64,000 bases of DNA. Source: Actinomycetospora lemnae (lineage in GTDB: Bacteria > Actinomycetota > Actinomycetes > Mycobacteriales > Pseudonocardiaceae). A program made the position numbers and the translations under genes. Within the stretch, counting starts at the first letter, position 1; each line of letters opens with the position of its first letter. Where the stretch lies: positions 186,001 through 250,000 of the forward strand of contig NZ_JAQZAO010000006.1 of assembly GCF_028737315.1 (NCBI RefSeq). Reading direction: 5' to 3'. Below the pieces are notes generated by a model. The model had not been told where the DNA came from. It saw only the letters and a list, made by a program, of their open reading frames with translations, and ran no database searches. Shown here one piece after another: positions 52,263 through 60,581 of this stretch.

Positions 52263-53294
52263 ATGACCGCCCCCGCCCGCCGCGTCCCCCTGGGCCTCGT
52301 GCTGCGCCTGCTCGTCGGCCTCGGCCTGCCCGCCCTGCTCGCGATCCGCGTGGGCGCGGGCGGGGTGGTCGAGGCGCTCGGGGCGATCACGGCACCGACC
52401 GTCCTCGCCGCCCTCGCCCTCGGCGCCCTGACCACCGTCGCCGGCGCCGCGCGCTGGTGCGTCGTCGCCCGCGGCGTCGGGCTCGAGCTGTCCCTGCGCA
52501 CCGCCACCGCCGACGCCTACCGCGCGACCCTGCTCAACTCGCTCCTGCCCGCCGGCGTCCTGGGCGACGTCCACCGTGCCGTGCGCCACCACCGGCCCGG
52601 CGATGCCCGCGGGGCGCGGGCGGTCGTCATCGAGCGGGTGGCCGGGCAGGTCGTGGTGGTCGCCGTCGGCGTCGCCGTGCTGGTCGCGAGCCCGGCCCTG
52701 CTGCACGCGCTCGTCGGCCCCGGTCTCGGGGTCGTCGCGGGCGCGGTCGGCGTCGCGGTGCTGGTCGCGGTGCTGGTCGTGGGCCTGTGGCTCCGCCACG
52801 CCCGCCGCGCCGCCCGTCTCCGCGCAGCGCTGACGACCGCGGGCCGCGACGTCCGTGAGGGGCTCGGCCGCGTGCGGACGGGGCCGGCGGTGCTCCTGTG
52901 CTCGCTCGTCGGGCTCGGCGGGCTGCTCGCGCTGTTCGTGCTCGCCGCCCGCGTCGCCGGGGTCGGCGTGTCGCTGGGGCAGCTGCTGCCGCTGGTCACC
53001 GTCGCGCTGCTCGCGATGGCGGTGCCGCTGACCGTCGGCGGGTGGGGGCCGCGCGAGGCCGCCGCCGCGGTCGCCTTCGCCGCGGTCGGTCTCGACGCAG
53101 GTCAGGGGCTCGCGACGGCCGTCGTCTACGGCGTCCTGGCGCTCATCGCGTGCCTGCCCGGCGCGCTCGTCCTGCTCGCGGACGCGCTCGGTCGCCCGAA
53201 TGCGCGCCGGGTGCCCGGTCTGCCGGCACTACCGTGGAGTACGTGCTCACCCTCGTCCGCCACGGTCAGAGTGAGGCCAACGCCCGCGGGGTGA
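52263..53294 (+). CDS. Lysylphosphatidylglycerol synthase TM/flippase-like protein (UPF0104 family)
   Basis: 343 residues from ATG. Eight hydrophobic segments, with LLNSLLPAGVLGDVHRAVRH and PLTVGGWGPREAAAAVAF as the polar motifs of the UPF0104/LPG synthase transmembrane family, whose stand-alone members are putative lipid-linked flippases. Next to a glycosyltransferase it could move a glycolipid across the membrane. The last 18 residues are coded by DNA shared with the start of the phosphatase gene. Confidence 0.8.
   Translation: MTAPARRVPLGLVLRLLVGLGLPALLAIRVGAGGVVEALGAITAPTVLAALALGALTTVAGAARWCVVARGVGLELSLRTATADAYRATLLNSLLPAGVLGDVHRAVRHHRPGDARGARAVVIERVAGQVVVVAVGVAVLVASPALLHALVGPGLGVVAGAVGVAVLVAVLVVGLWLRHARRAARLRAALTTAGRDVREGLGRVRTGPAVLLCSLVGLGGLLALFVLAARVAGVGVSLGQLLPLVTVALLAMAVPLTVGGWGPREAAAAVAFAAVGLDAGQGLATAVVYGVLALIACLPGALVLLADALGRPNARRVPGLPALPWSTCSPSSATVRVRPTPAG
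53230..53235 (+). promoter_or_regulatory. -10 box TACCGT that decides the phosphatase start
   Basis: TACCGT ends seven bases before the GTG at 53243, the same layout as other leaderless starts here. It favours 53243 over the GTG at 53234. Confidence 0.45.
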
Positions 53295-53839
53295 TGTGCG
53301 GCCGATCGGATCCGCCGCTCACCGACGTCGGGCGACGCCAGGCCCGGGCGCTCGCCGCGGGCCTCCCCCGGCCCACCCGCCTGCTGTCGAGCCCGCTCGC
53401 CCGCGCGCAGGAGACCGCCGCGCTCCTGGGCGCCGAGGTGCCCGTCGAGATCGACGCCCGGTGGACCGAGATGGACTACGGCGAGCTCGACGGCCAGCCC
53501 ATGACGGCGCTCGACGGCGACGGCTGGCGCGCCTGGCAGGAGGACCCGGAGCACGTCCCCGCCGGCGGCGAGTCGCTGGTGGCGGTCCGCGAGCGCGTGG
53601 CCCGCGCGTGCACCGAGCTCGCGGCCGAGGCGGCCGCCGGCGAGGTGGTCGTCGTCAGCCACGTCTCGCCGATCAAGGCGGCGATCAGCTGGGCGCTCGG
53701 CGTCGGGATCGACATCGCCTGGCGCATGTACCTCGTCGACGCCGCCGTCTGCCGCATCGACACCGGCGGCACCGTCCCGGTGCTCCTCGCCGTCAACGAC
53801 GAGGGCCCCCTGCACGCCGGGACGGTCCTGCCGGCGTGA
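53243..53839 (+). CDS. Histidine phosphatase family protein
   Basis: 198 residues from GTG at 53243. VLTLVRHGQSEANARG contains the catalytic RHG; SSPLARAQETAALL and EMDYGELDG, then VVVVSHVSPIKAAI with the second His, complete the phosphoglycerate mutase-like fold. Such cytoplasmic enzymes act on phosphosugars, nucleotide or polyketide phosphates, including RNase H-linked and alpha-ribazole phosphatases. Start chosen from the -10 box and the family N-terminus. It could dephosphorylate an intermediate of the preceding genes. Confidence 0.88.
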   Translation: MLTLVRHGQSEANARGVMCGRSDPPLTDVGRRQARALAAGLPRPTRLLSSPLARAQETAALLGAEVPVEIDARWTEMDYGELDGQPMTALDGDGWRAWQEDPEHVPAGGESLVAVRERVARACTELAAEAAAGEVVVVSHVSPIKAAISWALGVGIDIAWRMYLVDAAVCRIDTGGTVPVLLAVNDEGPLHAGTVLPA

Positions 53840-53881
53840 CCCCCGCACCCGTCGGCGCCGCGCCGGCCGACGGGAGCGAGG

Positions 53882-54043
53882 TCAGCGTGAGTGCCGCCCG
53901 GCCGCGACAGAGGCCGCGGTGACGGTGGTGGTCGCGGCACGCAGGCGGTCGAGGTAGGCCGACGCGCTGACGGCGACCGGGCGGATGATCGTGCTCGCGG
54001 TCGGGACGCCGGCCGCCGTGTGCGGCGCCGCGTGCTTGGCCAT
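53882..54043 (-). CDS. Small hypothetical protein
   Basis: 53 residues from ATG, with GGGGGG six bases upstream. Ala/Thr-rich with a possible helix (VSASAYLDRLRAATTTV). No signal or known motif. A TAACGG box lies about 70 bases upstream. It may not be expressed. Confidence 0.35.
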   Translation of the reverse strand: MAKHAAPHTAAGVPTASTIIRPVAVSASAYLDRLRAATTTVTAASVAAGRHSR

Positions 54044-54488
54044 GGGAACCCCCCGAGGTGCGGCCGGCCCCCATGCCGGCTGTCGATCTCTTCTCGCGCC
54101 TCGGGTCCCGACCGTTAGCGCCACCGCTGCCGAATGCCTGGATCTTTCACCGACCGGGTGATGCGAGGCTGCGCCTCAGAGGCCCGTCAGGCGAAGCAGC
54201 CACTCCGGCCGCCAGCGAAATCTGGAGCACCGATCGGCGCCGCAGAGGGCGCAGTCGGAGCCTGGGCGGAAGTGCTCATGGGCCTCACGTTCGTGGCCAC
54301 AACGACACCGCGACCTCCGGGTTCTCGATCTTCCGCCCACCACGGGGACAGAGTAGGTGACACGGGTTCGGAGCCCGGCAAATCGTTACGATTCACCATC
54401 GGAAAGATTACGATCCGATATCCAGTTCTGCCGAAGAGTTACTCGCTGAGAGTCCGGACGGGGCCGCGCGGATCCCGGAGGCGTACAG
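54044..54488. other. AT-richer regulatory region before the kinase gene
   Basis: No convincing gene. At 54386-54394 and 54408-54416 TTACGATTC and TTACGATCC are near-repeats 22 bases apart, and ATCGGA (54398) and TCCGAT (54414) form an inverted pair. The piece CGGGTTCGGAGCCCG near 54364 looks like a tRNA T-arm by itself but has no cloverleaf around it. The composition change starts here. Confidence 0.45.
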
Positions 54489-55265
54489 GTGGGTGATAGC
54501 TTCTTGTACGATCAGTGGACGTCGTCACCGATGGGGGACTGCCACGTGGAGCCACGCTCGGGGGGGCGGGTGGCTAGAAAGCTCCGACACATCGTCGCAG
54601 GTTCTCGGCCTGATAGGACTGCCTCTCCTGCACAGGACAACGCTCTACGCCGGGTGCGAGAGCGCGATCACGAACTGCTCAATCTGACGGCTGGCCTCGC
54701 AGCTGTGGCCCACCTGCTCGCTGAGCCTGAGGCCGGGAACAAAGACGATCTCCTGGCTGCCCTGACCAGCGAGCTCGAACGGATGCGGACGCTCCTCGTC
54801 GAGGGTCTCGAACCGCGGGCGGTAGGCCACTACGACGCCGCTCCGTTGATTCGCGAGACTCTCCTCGTGTACTCGTTCGGGGCCGAGATTCGTACCGAGG
54901 TGGCTCGGTCGCTTCCCGTGCGTGGTGATCCCAGCACTCTGCGGCACACGTTGGTCAACCTTCTGGTCAACTGTGCGGCACATGCACCGGGTTCCGACCT
55001 CACGGTCACAGGGTCCCGGGAGGACGGGGCTGTGACGGTGCGTGTGGCGGACTCAGGGCCACGCACGCGGGCAAGCGGTCCTCGGAGTGGGCGTCGGGGT
55101 ATCGGACTGGCGCTCTCGCGTCGACTGCTCGCCGAGGAGGGCGGATCGGTCGAGCTCGTCGCGAACGCCGCCGGACGAGGGCACGTCGCCGAGGTGCGTC
55201 TCGTTGCAGCGGGCCGGCCGGGGGAGGTGGGTCCACCTGAATCCGGACGTGATCGTGATCGATGA
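54489..55265 (+). CDS. Small soluble histidine kinase
   Basis: 258 residues from GTG (ATG at 54531 is an alternative). There is no membrane span or sensor domain. RERDHELLNLTAGLAAVAHL gives a candidate phospho-His (His61), NLLVNCAAHAPG (Asn157/Asn161) the N box, VADSGP and SGRRGIGLALS the G boxes of a HATPase_c domain. The H-box differs from the usual HE.RTP. It overlaps the response regulator gene by 17 bases, so the two are co-translated. It must take its signal from another protein or in the cytoplasm. Confidence 0.75.
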   Translation: MGDSFLYDQWTSSPMGDCHVEPRSGGRVARKLRHIVAGSRPDRTASPAQDNALRRVRERDHELLNLTAGLAAVAHLLAEPEAGNKDDLLAALTSELERMRTLLVEGLEPRAVGHYDAAPLIRETLLVYSFGAEIRTEVARSLPVRGDPSTLRHTLVNLLVNCAAHAPGSDLTVTGSREDGAVTVRVADSGPRTRASGPRSGRRGIGLALSRRLLAEEGGSVELVANAAGRGHVAEVRLVAAGRPGEVGPPESGRDRDR

Positions 55266-55911
55266 TCATGAGGTCCTCAGTTCCGCGTTGGTCAGCGTCC
55301 TGACGGGCCAGGGCTTCTCCGCACGCCGCATCCCCTTGGCCGACGACCTGCAGGACGTGGCCGGGTACGCGGGCCGACCCGGCACGGCCGGCGGCGTCGC
55401 GCTACTCGATCTCGACCTTGGGCCTGTAGCCGGACGCCAGCGCTGGGGGACGCAGCTCGTGACGCCTCTCGAAGCGGCGGGATGGCGAACGCTCGTGATG
55501 AGCGCCAGCGGCAACGTCGAGGAGATCGCCTTCGCCGTGGAGGCGGGTGCCCGGGGCGTCGTCGACAAGACGGTGCCTCTCGAGGAGCTGGTGAGCGCCG
55601 TGAAGGCGGTGGCGACAACGGGGCTCGCCATGACGCAGGACATCCGCCGCCATTGGCTCGATCGCGCACGTCGCGCGCGTCGACTCCGGGGGCGCCGTGA
55701 GGAGCTGCTCGCGGGTCTGACCGACCGTGAGCGCCAGGTGCTCGATCGGCTCGCGGCGGGGTCGAGGGCGGCCAGCATCGCTGACGAGTTCTCCACCTCG
55801 CTCGCGACGGTGCGCAGTCAGATTCGGTCGATTCTCCGCAAGCTCGAGGTGACCTCCCAGCTGGAGGCTGTGGCGTTCGTGCGCGCCGCCGAGCGCGACG
55901 AGCAGCGCTGA
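55249..55911 (+). CDS. NarL/LuxR-type response regulator
   Basis: 220 residues from GTG at 55249. VIVIDDHEVLSSALVSVL holds the acidic pair (Asp5, Asp6), LLDLDLG the phospho-Asp (Asp54), MSASGN the Ser/Thr and VVDKTVPL the Lys (Lys107). The C-terminal LuxR HTH (about 157-212) has LTDRERQVLDRLAAG and VRSQIRSILRKLEVTSQL. Start chosen because it is the first start codon in the frame before the receiver motif; the alternative GTG at 55255 loses two residues. Cotranslated with the kinase and placed before the glycosyltransferase genes, so probably their regulator. Confidence 0.85.
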   Translation: MIVIDDHEVLSSALVSVLTGQGFSARRIPLADDLQDVAGYAGRPGTAGGVALLDLDLGPVAGRQRWGTQLVTPLEAAGWRTLVMSASGNVEEIAFAVEAGARGVVDKTVPLEELVSAVKAVATTGLAMTQDIRRHWLDRARRARRLRGRREELLAGLTDRERQVLDRLAAGSRAASIADEFSTSLATVRSQIRSILRKLEVTSQLEAVAFVRAAERDEQR

Positions 55912-56062
55912 CGGGCGCGAAGGCCGCTCGACGGCCAGCGCCTCCGCGTCGGCGCGCTGCGTGCAGCGTACCTCTGAGTAGGTGATCGAAGTCATATCTA
56001 TCGAGGTAGCGCTGCCGACTTCTCACCGCGAGTAGCTGAATCGTGTCCTCACTCTTGGGGAT

Positions 56063-57058
56063 GTGTCATCCGATCGGGTGGTTGAGGCTAATCGTGCTCG
56101 CACGAGCGACACGGAGCGAGAGATGCCGAGTCCGGGGGGAAGGACCGTGATCAACGTGGCGAACAGGACGGTTCAGGTCAGGGAAGCACCCGAGAGGAAC
56201 GGCGTAGGCGGTCGTCGGACGGTGCCGGGACCGCCCACTGTCTCGGTTGTGATCCCGGCGCGGAACGAGGCTGCCAACCTGCCCAGTGTGCTGCGAGGCC
56301 TGAGCCCCTCCTACGAGGTGATCCTCGTCGACGGTGGCTCGGTCGACGACACGATCGGCGTCACCCGCCGATGCCGACCCGACGCTCTCATCGTGCAGCA
56401 GACGCGTCGTGGGAAGGGGAACGCTCTGGCGTGCGGATTCGCCGCTGCCACCGGCGACATCATCGTCATGCTCGACGCCGACGGCTCGGCCGACCCGGCC
56501 GAGATTCCGGACTTCGTCCGGATGCTGGTCGCCGGGGCCCACTACGCGAAAGGCACGCGGCGGGCATCCGGGGGTGGCAGTGAAGACATCACCGTCCTGC
56601 GCTCGCTCGGCAACCAGGCCCTCACCGCAGTGGTCAACCGGCTCTTCGGCGTGCGATACACCGACCTGTGCTATGGCTACAACGCCTTCTGGGCCGGCCT
56701 CGTGCCGATCTTCGACCTTCCGTCTCCGGCGGCTTGGGCCGGAGACGACGAGATGCTGTGGGGCGACGGCTTCGAGGTCGAGACTCTAATCAACATTCGA
56801 GTCGCCGCAGCGGGTGCCTCGGTCGCGGAGGTCGGGAGCGTGGAGCGGCCGCGTCTACACGGGGTCTCCAACCTCAACGCCGCGCGTGACGGGCTTCGTG
56901 TCTTGCGCACGATCCTGAACGAGCGGCAGCGCGCTCGTCACAACCCTTCTGTTCCCGCCCAGCACCTCACAGGACCGGCCTGCCGCCCCGTTGGCCCCTC
57001 AGCCGACGAGGTCACCGTCGGCACCCCGGGTGCCGCGCCGACCGCCATCGCCCACTGA
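56063..57058 (+). CDS. Glycosyltransferase family 2 (DPM1-like)
   Basis: 331 residues from GTG (ATG at 56123 would shorten it by 20). SVVIPARNEAANLPSVLRGL and VILVDGGSVDDT open a GT-A fold; VMLDADGSADPAE is the DxD region, followed by YAKGTRRAS and the RLFGVRYTDLCYGYNAFW block of dolichyl-phosphate glycosyltransferase-like enzymes. No membrane helix, so it would act in the cytoplasm on a lipid or protein acceptor. First of four same-strand glycosyltransferase genes. Confidence 0.85.
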   Translation: MSSDRVVEANRARTSDTEREMPSPGGRTVINVANRTVQVREAPERNGVGGRRTVPGPPTVSVVIPARNEAANLPSVLRGLSPSYEVILVDGGSVDDTIGVTRRCRPDALIVQQTRRGKGNALACGFAAATGDIIVMLDADGSADPAEIPDFVRMLVAGAHYAKGTRRASGGGSEDITVLRSLGNQALTAVVNRLFGVRYTDLCYGYNAFWAGLVPIFDLPSPAAWAGDDEMLWGDGFEVETLINIRVAAAGASVAEVGSVERPRLHGVSNLNAARDGLRVLRTILNERQRARHNPSVPAQHLTGPACRPVGPSADEVTVGTPGAAPTAIAH

Positions 57059-57059
57059 C

Positions 57060-58400
57060 GTGGTGATCCAGGACATCGGGACGACTCGGGCGGACAGGTC
57101 CACACCCGCGCTCGGGCCGGTTGGGACGTGGTGCTGCGCGATCGAACTCGCCGAACGCGGGCTGCGGGCAAGCGTGCCGCGCACTGCGGCCCACCGCGAG
57201 GCGCGGGTCCTCGTCCGCCTCCACGACGAGACACTCGGTTACATCACAGTCGATCTGCCCACCGGCGATCTCGACCCCACGGTCCTTCATCGGGTGGCAC
57301 GGGCAGAGTTCGCTCAGGTCATTGACGACCACCTCCGACGCGAGGGCATCACGCCGTGCGGGCCGGACGACCCCGGAACCCCTCTGCACGGGCCGGGACT
57401 CAATTGCCCCGCCGCCGTGGGGGTCGAAGAGTTGGTCACCGTCGTGGTCTGCACTCGCGATCGCGGTCAGCTCATCGCCGGATGCCTTCGATCCCTCGCC
57501 GCGCTGACCTACCCTGCCCTCGACATCGTGATCGTCGACAACGCGCCGTCGAACGACGCCACGCGCAGGGCTGTCGAACTCTACGGCGACGGCCGGTTTC
57601 GTCATGTCGTCGAGCCCCGTCCGGGGTTGTCGGCCGCCCGAAATCGTGGTCTCGCGGAGGCTCGTGGGCGCTGGGTGGCCTATACCGACGACGACGTGGT
57701 CGTCGATGCGCACTGGATCGAGGGCGTCGTTCGCGGCGTCCGGCGCCGAGAGGATGTCGGTGCAGTGACTGGCCTCGTGGCCACGGCAAGCATCTCCAAC
57801 CGTGCGGAGGCCTACTTCGATGCCCGGGCGGCCTCGTGGTCGACGCGCACCGCGCCGGAGACCTTCGACCTCGCGTCCCGCCCGGACGACCTCCTGTATC
57901 CGTATTCGCCCGGCATCTTCGGCACCGGAGCCAACCTGGTCGTGGACCGCGACCTCGTCTCTGCGCTCGGGGGCTTCGACGAGGCGCTGGGGGCGGGGAC
58001 CGCCACCCGCGGCGGCGAGGACCTCGACCTGTTCGTCCGGGTACTGAGAGCCGGCCGTGCCATTGCGTACGAACCCTCAGCGCTCGTGTGGCACCACCAT
58101 CGCGCGGACGAGCGCGCGCTACGTCGGCAGATGTACGCCTACGGCACGGGGCTGTCGGCCTACGCCTCGAAGTACGCGCTGGGGCGATCGACGCGCACGG
58201 AACTGCTTCGGCGGCTTCCGTCCGGCGTCAGGCGAATTGACCGGATCCGTCGACGGACGTCGCGCTCCCTCGGGCCGCGAACGCCCGCTCCCCGCGGGGC
58301 GTTCATCCTCGAGCTCACCGGGTTGCTCGCCGGGCCGCTCCTCTATCTCCGGGCCCGAAGCGGCGCTCGGCGCTCGCGCACGACCTCGACGGAGACCTGA
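57060..58400 (+). CDS. Glycosyltransferase family 2
   Basis: 446 residues from GTG at 57060, two bases after the preceding stop. After a 115-residue N-terminal part with no known domain comes a GT-A core: VTVVVCTRDRGQLIAGCLRS, VIVDNAPSND, WVAYTDDDVVVDAHW (the DDD site), then GTGANLVVDRDL and GGEDLDLFVRVLRAGR (catalytic ED). The C-terminus has one hydrophobic segment. It probably transfers a sugar to a polysaccharide chain. Confidence 0.85.
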   Translation: MVIQDIGTTRADRSTPALGPVGTWCCAIELAERGLRASVPRTAAHREARVLVRLHDETLGYITVDLPTGDLDPTVLHRVARAEFAQVIDDHLRREGITPCGPDDPGTPLHGPGLNCPAAVGVEELVTVVVCTRDRGQLIAGCLRSLAALTYPALDIVIVDNAPSNDATRRAVELYGDGRFRHVVEPRPGLSAARNRGLAEARGRWVAYTDDDVVVDAHWIEGVVRGVRRREDVGAVTGLVATASISNRAEAYFDARAASWSTRTAPETFDLASRPDDLLYPYSPGIFGTGANLVVDRDLVSALGGFDEALGAGTATRGGEDLDLFVRVLRAGRAIAYEPSALVWHHHRADERALRRQMYAYGTGLSAYASKYALGRSTRTELLRRLPSGVRRIDRIRRRTSRSLGPRTPAPRGAFILELTGLLAGPLLYLRARSGARRSRTTSTET

Positions 58401-58401
58401 A

Positions 58402-59412
58402 GTGACTGCCCAGCCCACAGTCACCGTGATCATCTGCGCCCACACGATGGAGCGCCAGGTCGACTTGGAGAAGTCGGTCGCGTCGGTCGAAGAGCAGACC
58501 TTTCCTGTCGAAGAGATCGTTGTCGTGATCGACCACAACGAGGAGCTCCTCGCGTGGGCGCGTGCCCGCTTCCCGCGCGCGGAGGTCGTCCCCAGCCGAG
58601 GCCGGCGTGGTCTTTCGGGAGCCCGCAACACCGGTGTCCGCGCAGCGACGGGAGACATCCTGGTCTTCCTCGACGACGATGCGGCCGCAGAAACCGACTG
58701 GATCGCGCGGCTCGTCGAGCACTACGAGGATGATGCCGTGCACGGTGTCGGTGGCGGTGTTCTTCCCGCGTGGGACCCGGCGCCGCCGTTCTGGTTCCCC
58801 GCGGAGTTCAACTGGGTCATAGGCTGCTCCTACGTCGGCCTTCCCACCGACGTGCGCCCCGTTCGCAACGCTATAGGGGCCAACATGAGCTACCGGCGGG
58901 AGACGTTCGAGAGCGCGGGTGCCTTCACCGAGGGCCTGGGACGCGTTGGCTCCCTGCCGCTCGGCTGCGAGGAGACCGAGTTCGGCATCCGTGTCCGCGC
59001 AGCCCTGCCCGGCGCGCGTTTCCTCTACGATCCCCGAGCCGAGGTCCACCACACCGTCAAGCGGGAGCGCCGCACGTTGCGGTACTTCGTCCGGCGCTGC
59101 TACTCCGAGGGCCTGTCGAAGGCGGCCGTCAGCGATCTCGCCGGTGCGACCGATGCCCTTTCATCTGAACGAGGGTACGTGTGTCGTGTCCTTCCCCGCG
59201 GTTTCGTCCGTGGACTCGTGGCCCGCAGGAGCAACCCGGCAAAGGCGGCCGCCATCGCGCTCGGCCTCGCCACGACCATCGCGGGTTACCTTGGCGGACG
59301 GTTGCGATCACGATCTCGCAGTGAGCCAGCGCAGACGGGGTGGCGGGGACGCTGTCGTGGTGCTGCGGGCCTTGACGGAGGTCGCTGCGCCCCCCGGCCT
59401 CTGGTGCCATGA
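58402..59412 (+). CDS. Glycosyltransferase family 2
   Basis: 336 residues from GTG, one base after the preceding stop. PTVTVIICAHTMERQVDLEK, VVVIDHNEELL, RRGLSGARNTGVRAATGD and LVFLDDDAAAETDW (DDD) mark the nucleotide-binding half, and NAIGANMSYRRETFE with ETEFGIRVRAALPG the acceptor half. Resembles EpsE/rhamnosyl-type glycosyltransferases. C-terminal 40 residues are basic and low in complexity. Its stop overlaps the GT4 start (ATGA). Confidence 0.85.
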   Translation: MTAQPTVTVIICAHTMERQVDLEKSVASVEEQTFPVEEIVVVIDHNEELLAWARARFPRAEVVPSRGRRGLSGARNTGVRAATGDILVFLDDDAAAETDWIARLVEHYEDDAVHGVGGGVLPAWDPAPPFWFPAEFNWVIGCSYVGLPTDVRPVRNAIGANMSYRRETFESAGAFTEGLGRVGSLPLGCEETEFGIRVRAALPGARFLYDPRAEVHHTVKRERRTLRYFVRRCYSEGLSKAAVSDLAGATDALSSERGYVCRVLPRGFVRGLVARRSNPAKAAAIALGLATTIAGYLGGRLRSRSRSEPAQTGWRGRCRGAAGLDGGRCAPRPLVP

Positions 59413-60581
59413 CCGTGAGGTCGCGATTGCGCATCCTCACCCACTCCGCGTGGCTCGAGCCGGTCGGCGGGGTGGAGGTGTGCACGCTGCAGGACAGCCT
59501 CGGACTCCGCACTCGCGGGCACGCACTCGACGTCGTATATGGAGTCGACGGGCCATTCCGCGAGCAGTACGAGCAGGCGGATGTCGGGCTCTTCGGGCCC
59601 GCGCCGTTCCACTTCGATCCGCGACGGGCGCCGGGCCATCTGCGAAGCTTCCTCCCGGCCGTGCGTTGGGCGCGGGCGCGGCGCCCGGACGTGGTCTGGC
59701 TGAACCGCACCGAGCACCTCGTGTGGGGCCAGACGGTGTCACGCCTGACCGGGGCCCCTCTGGTGTGTCACCTGCACGTCCTTCCGGCCTATCGCCGGAT
59801 GCGACTTTTCGGTCACGGTGTCGCGCACTTCGCGGCTGTCTCGGAGTTCGTCCGCGGGTCGTACCTCGAGCGGGGCGTCCCGCCCGAGCGCGTCAGCGTG
59901 CTGCCCAACGCCGTGCGGCGGTCCGACTACCCCGTGGGTGGTCGGACGGAGCGAGCCGTCGCCCGCCACCGGCTCGGCCTGCCGCAGGACGCACCCATCG
60001 TCCTCTGCTACGGGCAGATGACCCCGGAGAAGGGCGTCGCGACGCTCGTCCGCGCGTGGTCGGCGGTGCGGGCCCGACGTCCCGACGCGGTCCTGGTCCT
60101 GGTCGACGCTCTTGCGGCCAACGGTCAGCGGCCGTCTGACGGGCTCCTCCGAGGTCTCGATCCACGCGCGTACAGGCTCTTCGGCGCGAGCGGGGACGTC
60201 GTACCGTTCCTCCACGCCGCAGACCTGGTGGCGTTCCCGACGCTGCTGCCGGAGACCTTCGGGCGGGTAGTGATCGAGACCATGTCCAGCGGCCGCCCTG
60301 TGGTGGCGTCACGTGTCGGAGCCGTCCCCGAGATCCTCGGCGCCGAGATGGAGCACCTTCTCGTGGAGCCCGACGCCCCGGACGAGCTCGCCCGACGGCT
60401 GGAGTCGCTGCTGGACTGGAGGGTGACAGAGCCCGACCTCGGCGGCCGATGCTCGGCGTGGGTCGACCAGTGCTTCGCATTCGATGCGCATCTCGACGGA
60501 CTCGAGGACATCTTCGCCCGTCACGCTCGCGGTCGTGCGGTATCAGCCCCGACCCGTGCCGCACGACGGCTGCGTAGGTAG
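59409..60581 (+). CDS. Glycosyltransferase family 4
   Basis: 390 residues from an ATG overlapping the previous stop. PVGGVEVCTLQDSLGLRTRG, a mid-part with LPNAVRRSDYPVGG, then VLCYGQMTPEKGVATLVRAW and LVAFPTLLPETFGRVVIETM with the E-x7-E. GT-B fold, cytoplasmic, adding a sugar from a nucleotide donor with retention. The last 61 bases overlap the convergent GT2 gene. Confidence 0.88.
   Translation: MTVRSRLRILTHSAWLEPVGGVEVCTLQDSLGLRTRGHALDVVYGVDGPFREQYEQADVGLFGPAPFHFDPRRAPGHLRSFLPAVRWARARRPDVVWLNRTEHLVWGQTVSRLTGAPLVCHLHVLPAYRRMRLFGHGVAHFAAVSEFVRGSYLERGVPPERVSVLPNAVRRSDYPVGGRTERAVARHRLGLPQDAPIVLCYGQMTPEKGVATLVRAWSAVRARRPDAVLVLVDALAANGQRPSDGLLRGLDPRAYRLFGASGDVVPFLHAADLVAFPTLLPETFGRVVIETMSSGRPVVASRVGAVPEILGAEMEHLLVEPDAPDELARRLESLLDWRVTEPDLGGRCSAWVDQCFAFDAHLDGLEDIFARHARGRAVSAPTRAARRLRR

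Noticed and set aside
54360..54385. tRNA T-arm-like sequence CGGGTTCGGAGCCCG
   Set aside because: The loop does not fit the TTCRANY pattern and no acceptor, D or anticodon arms surround it.
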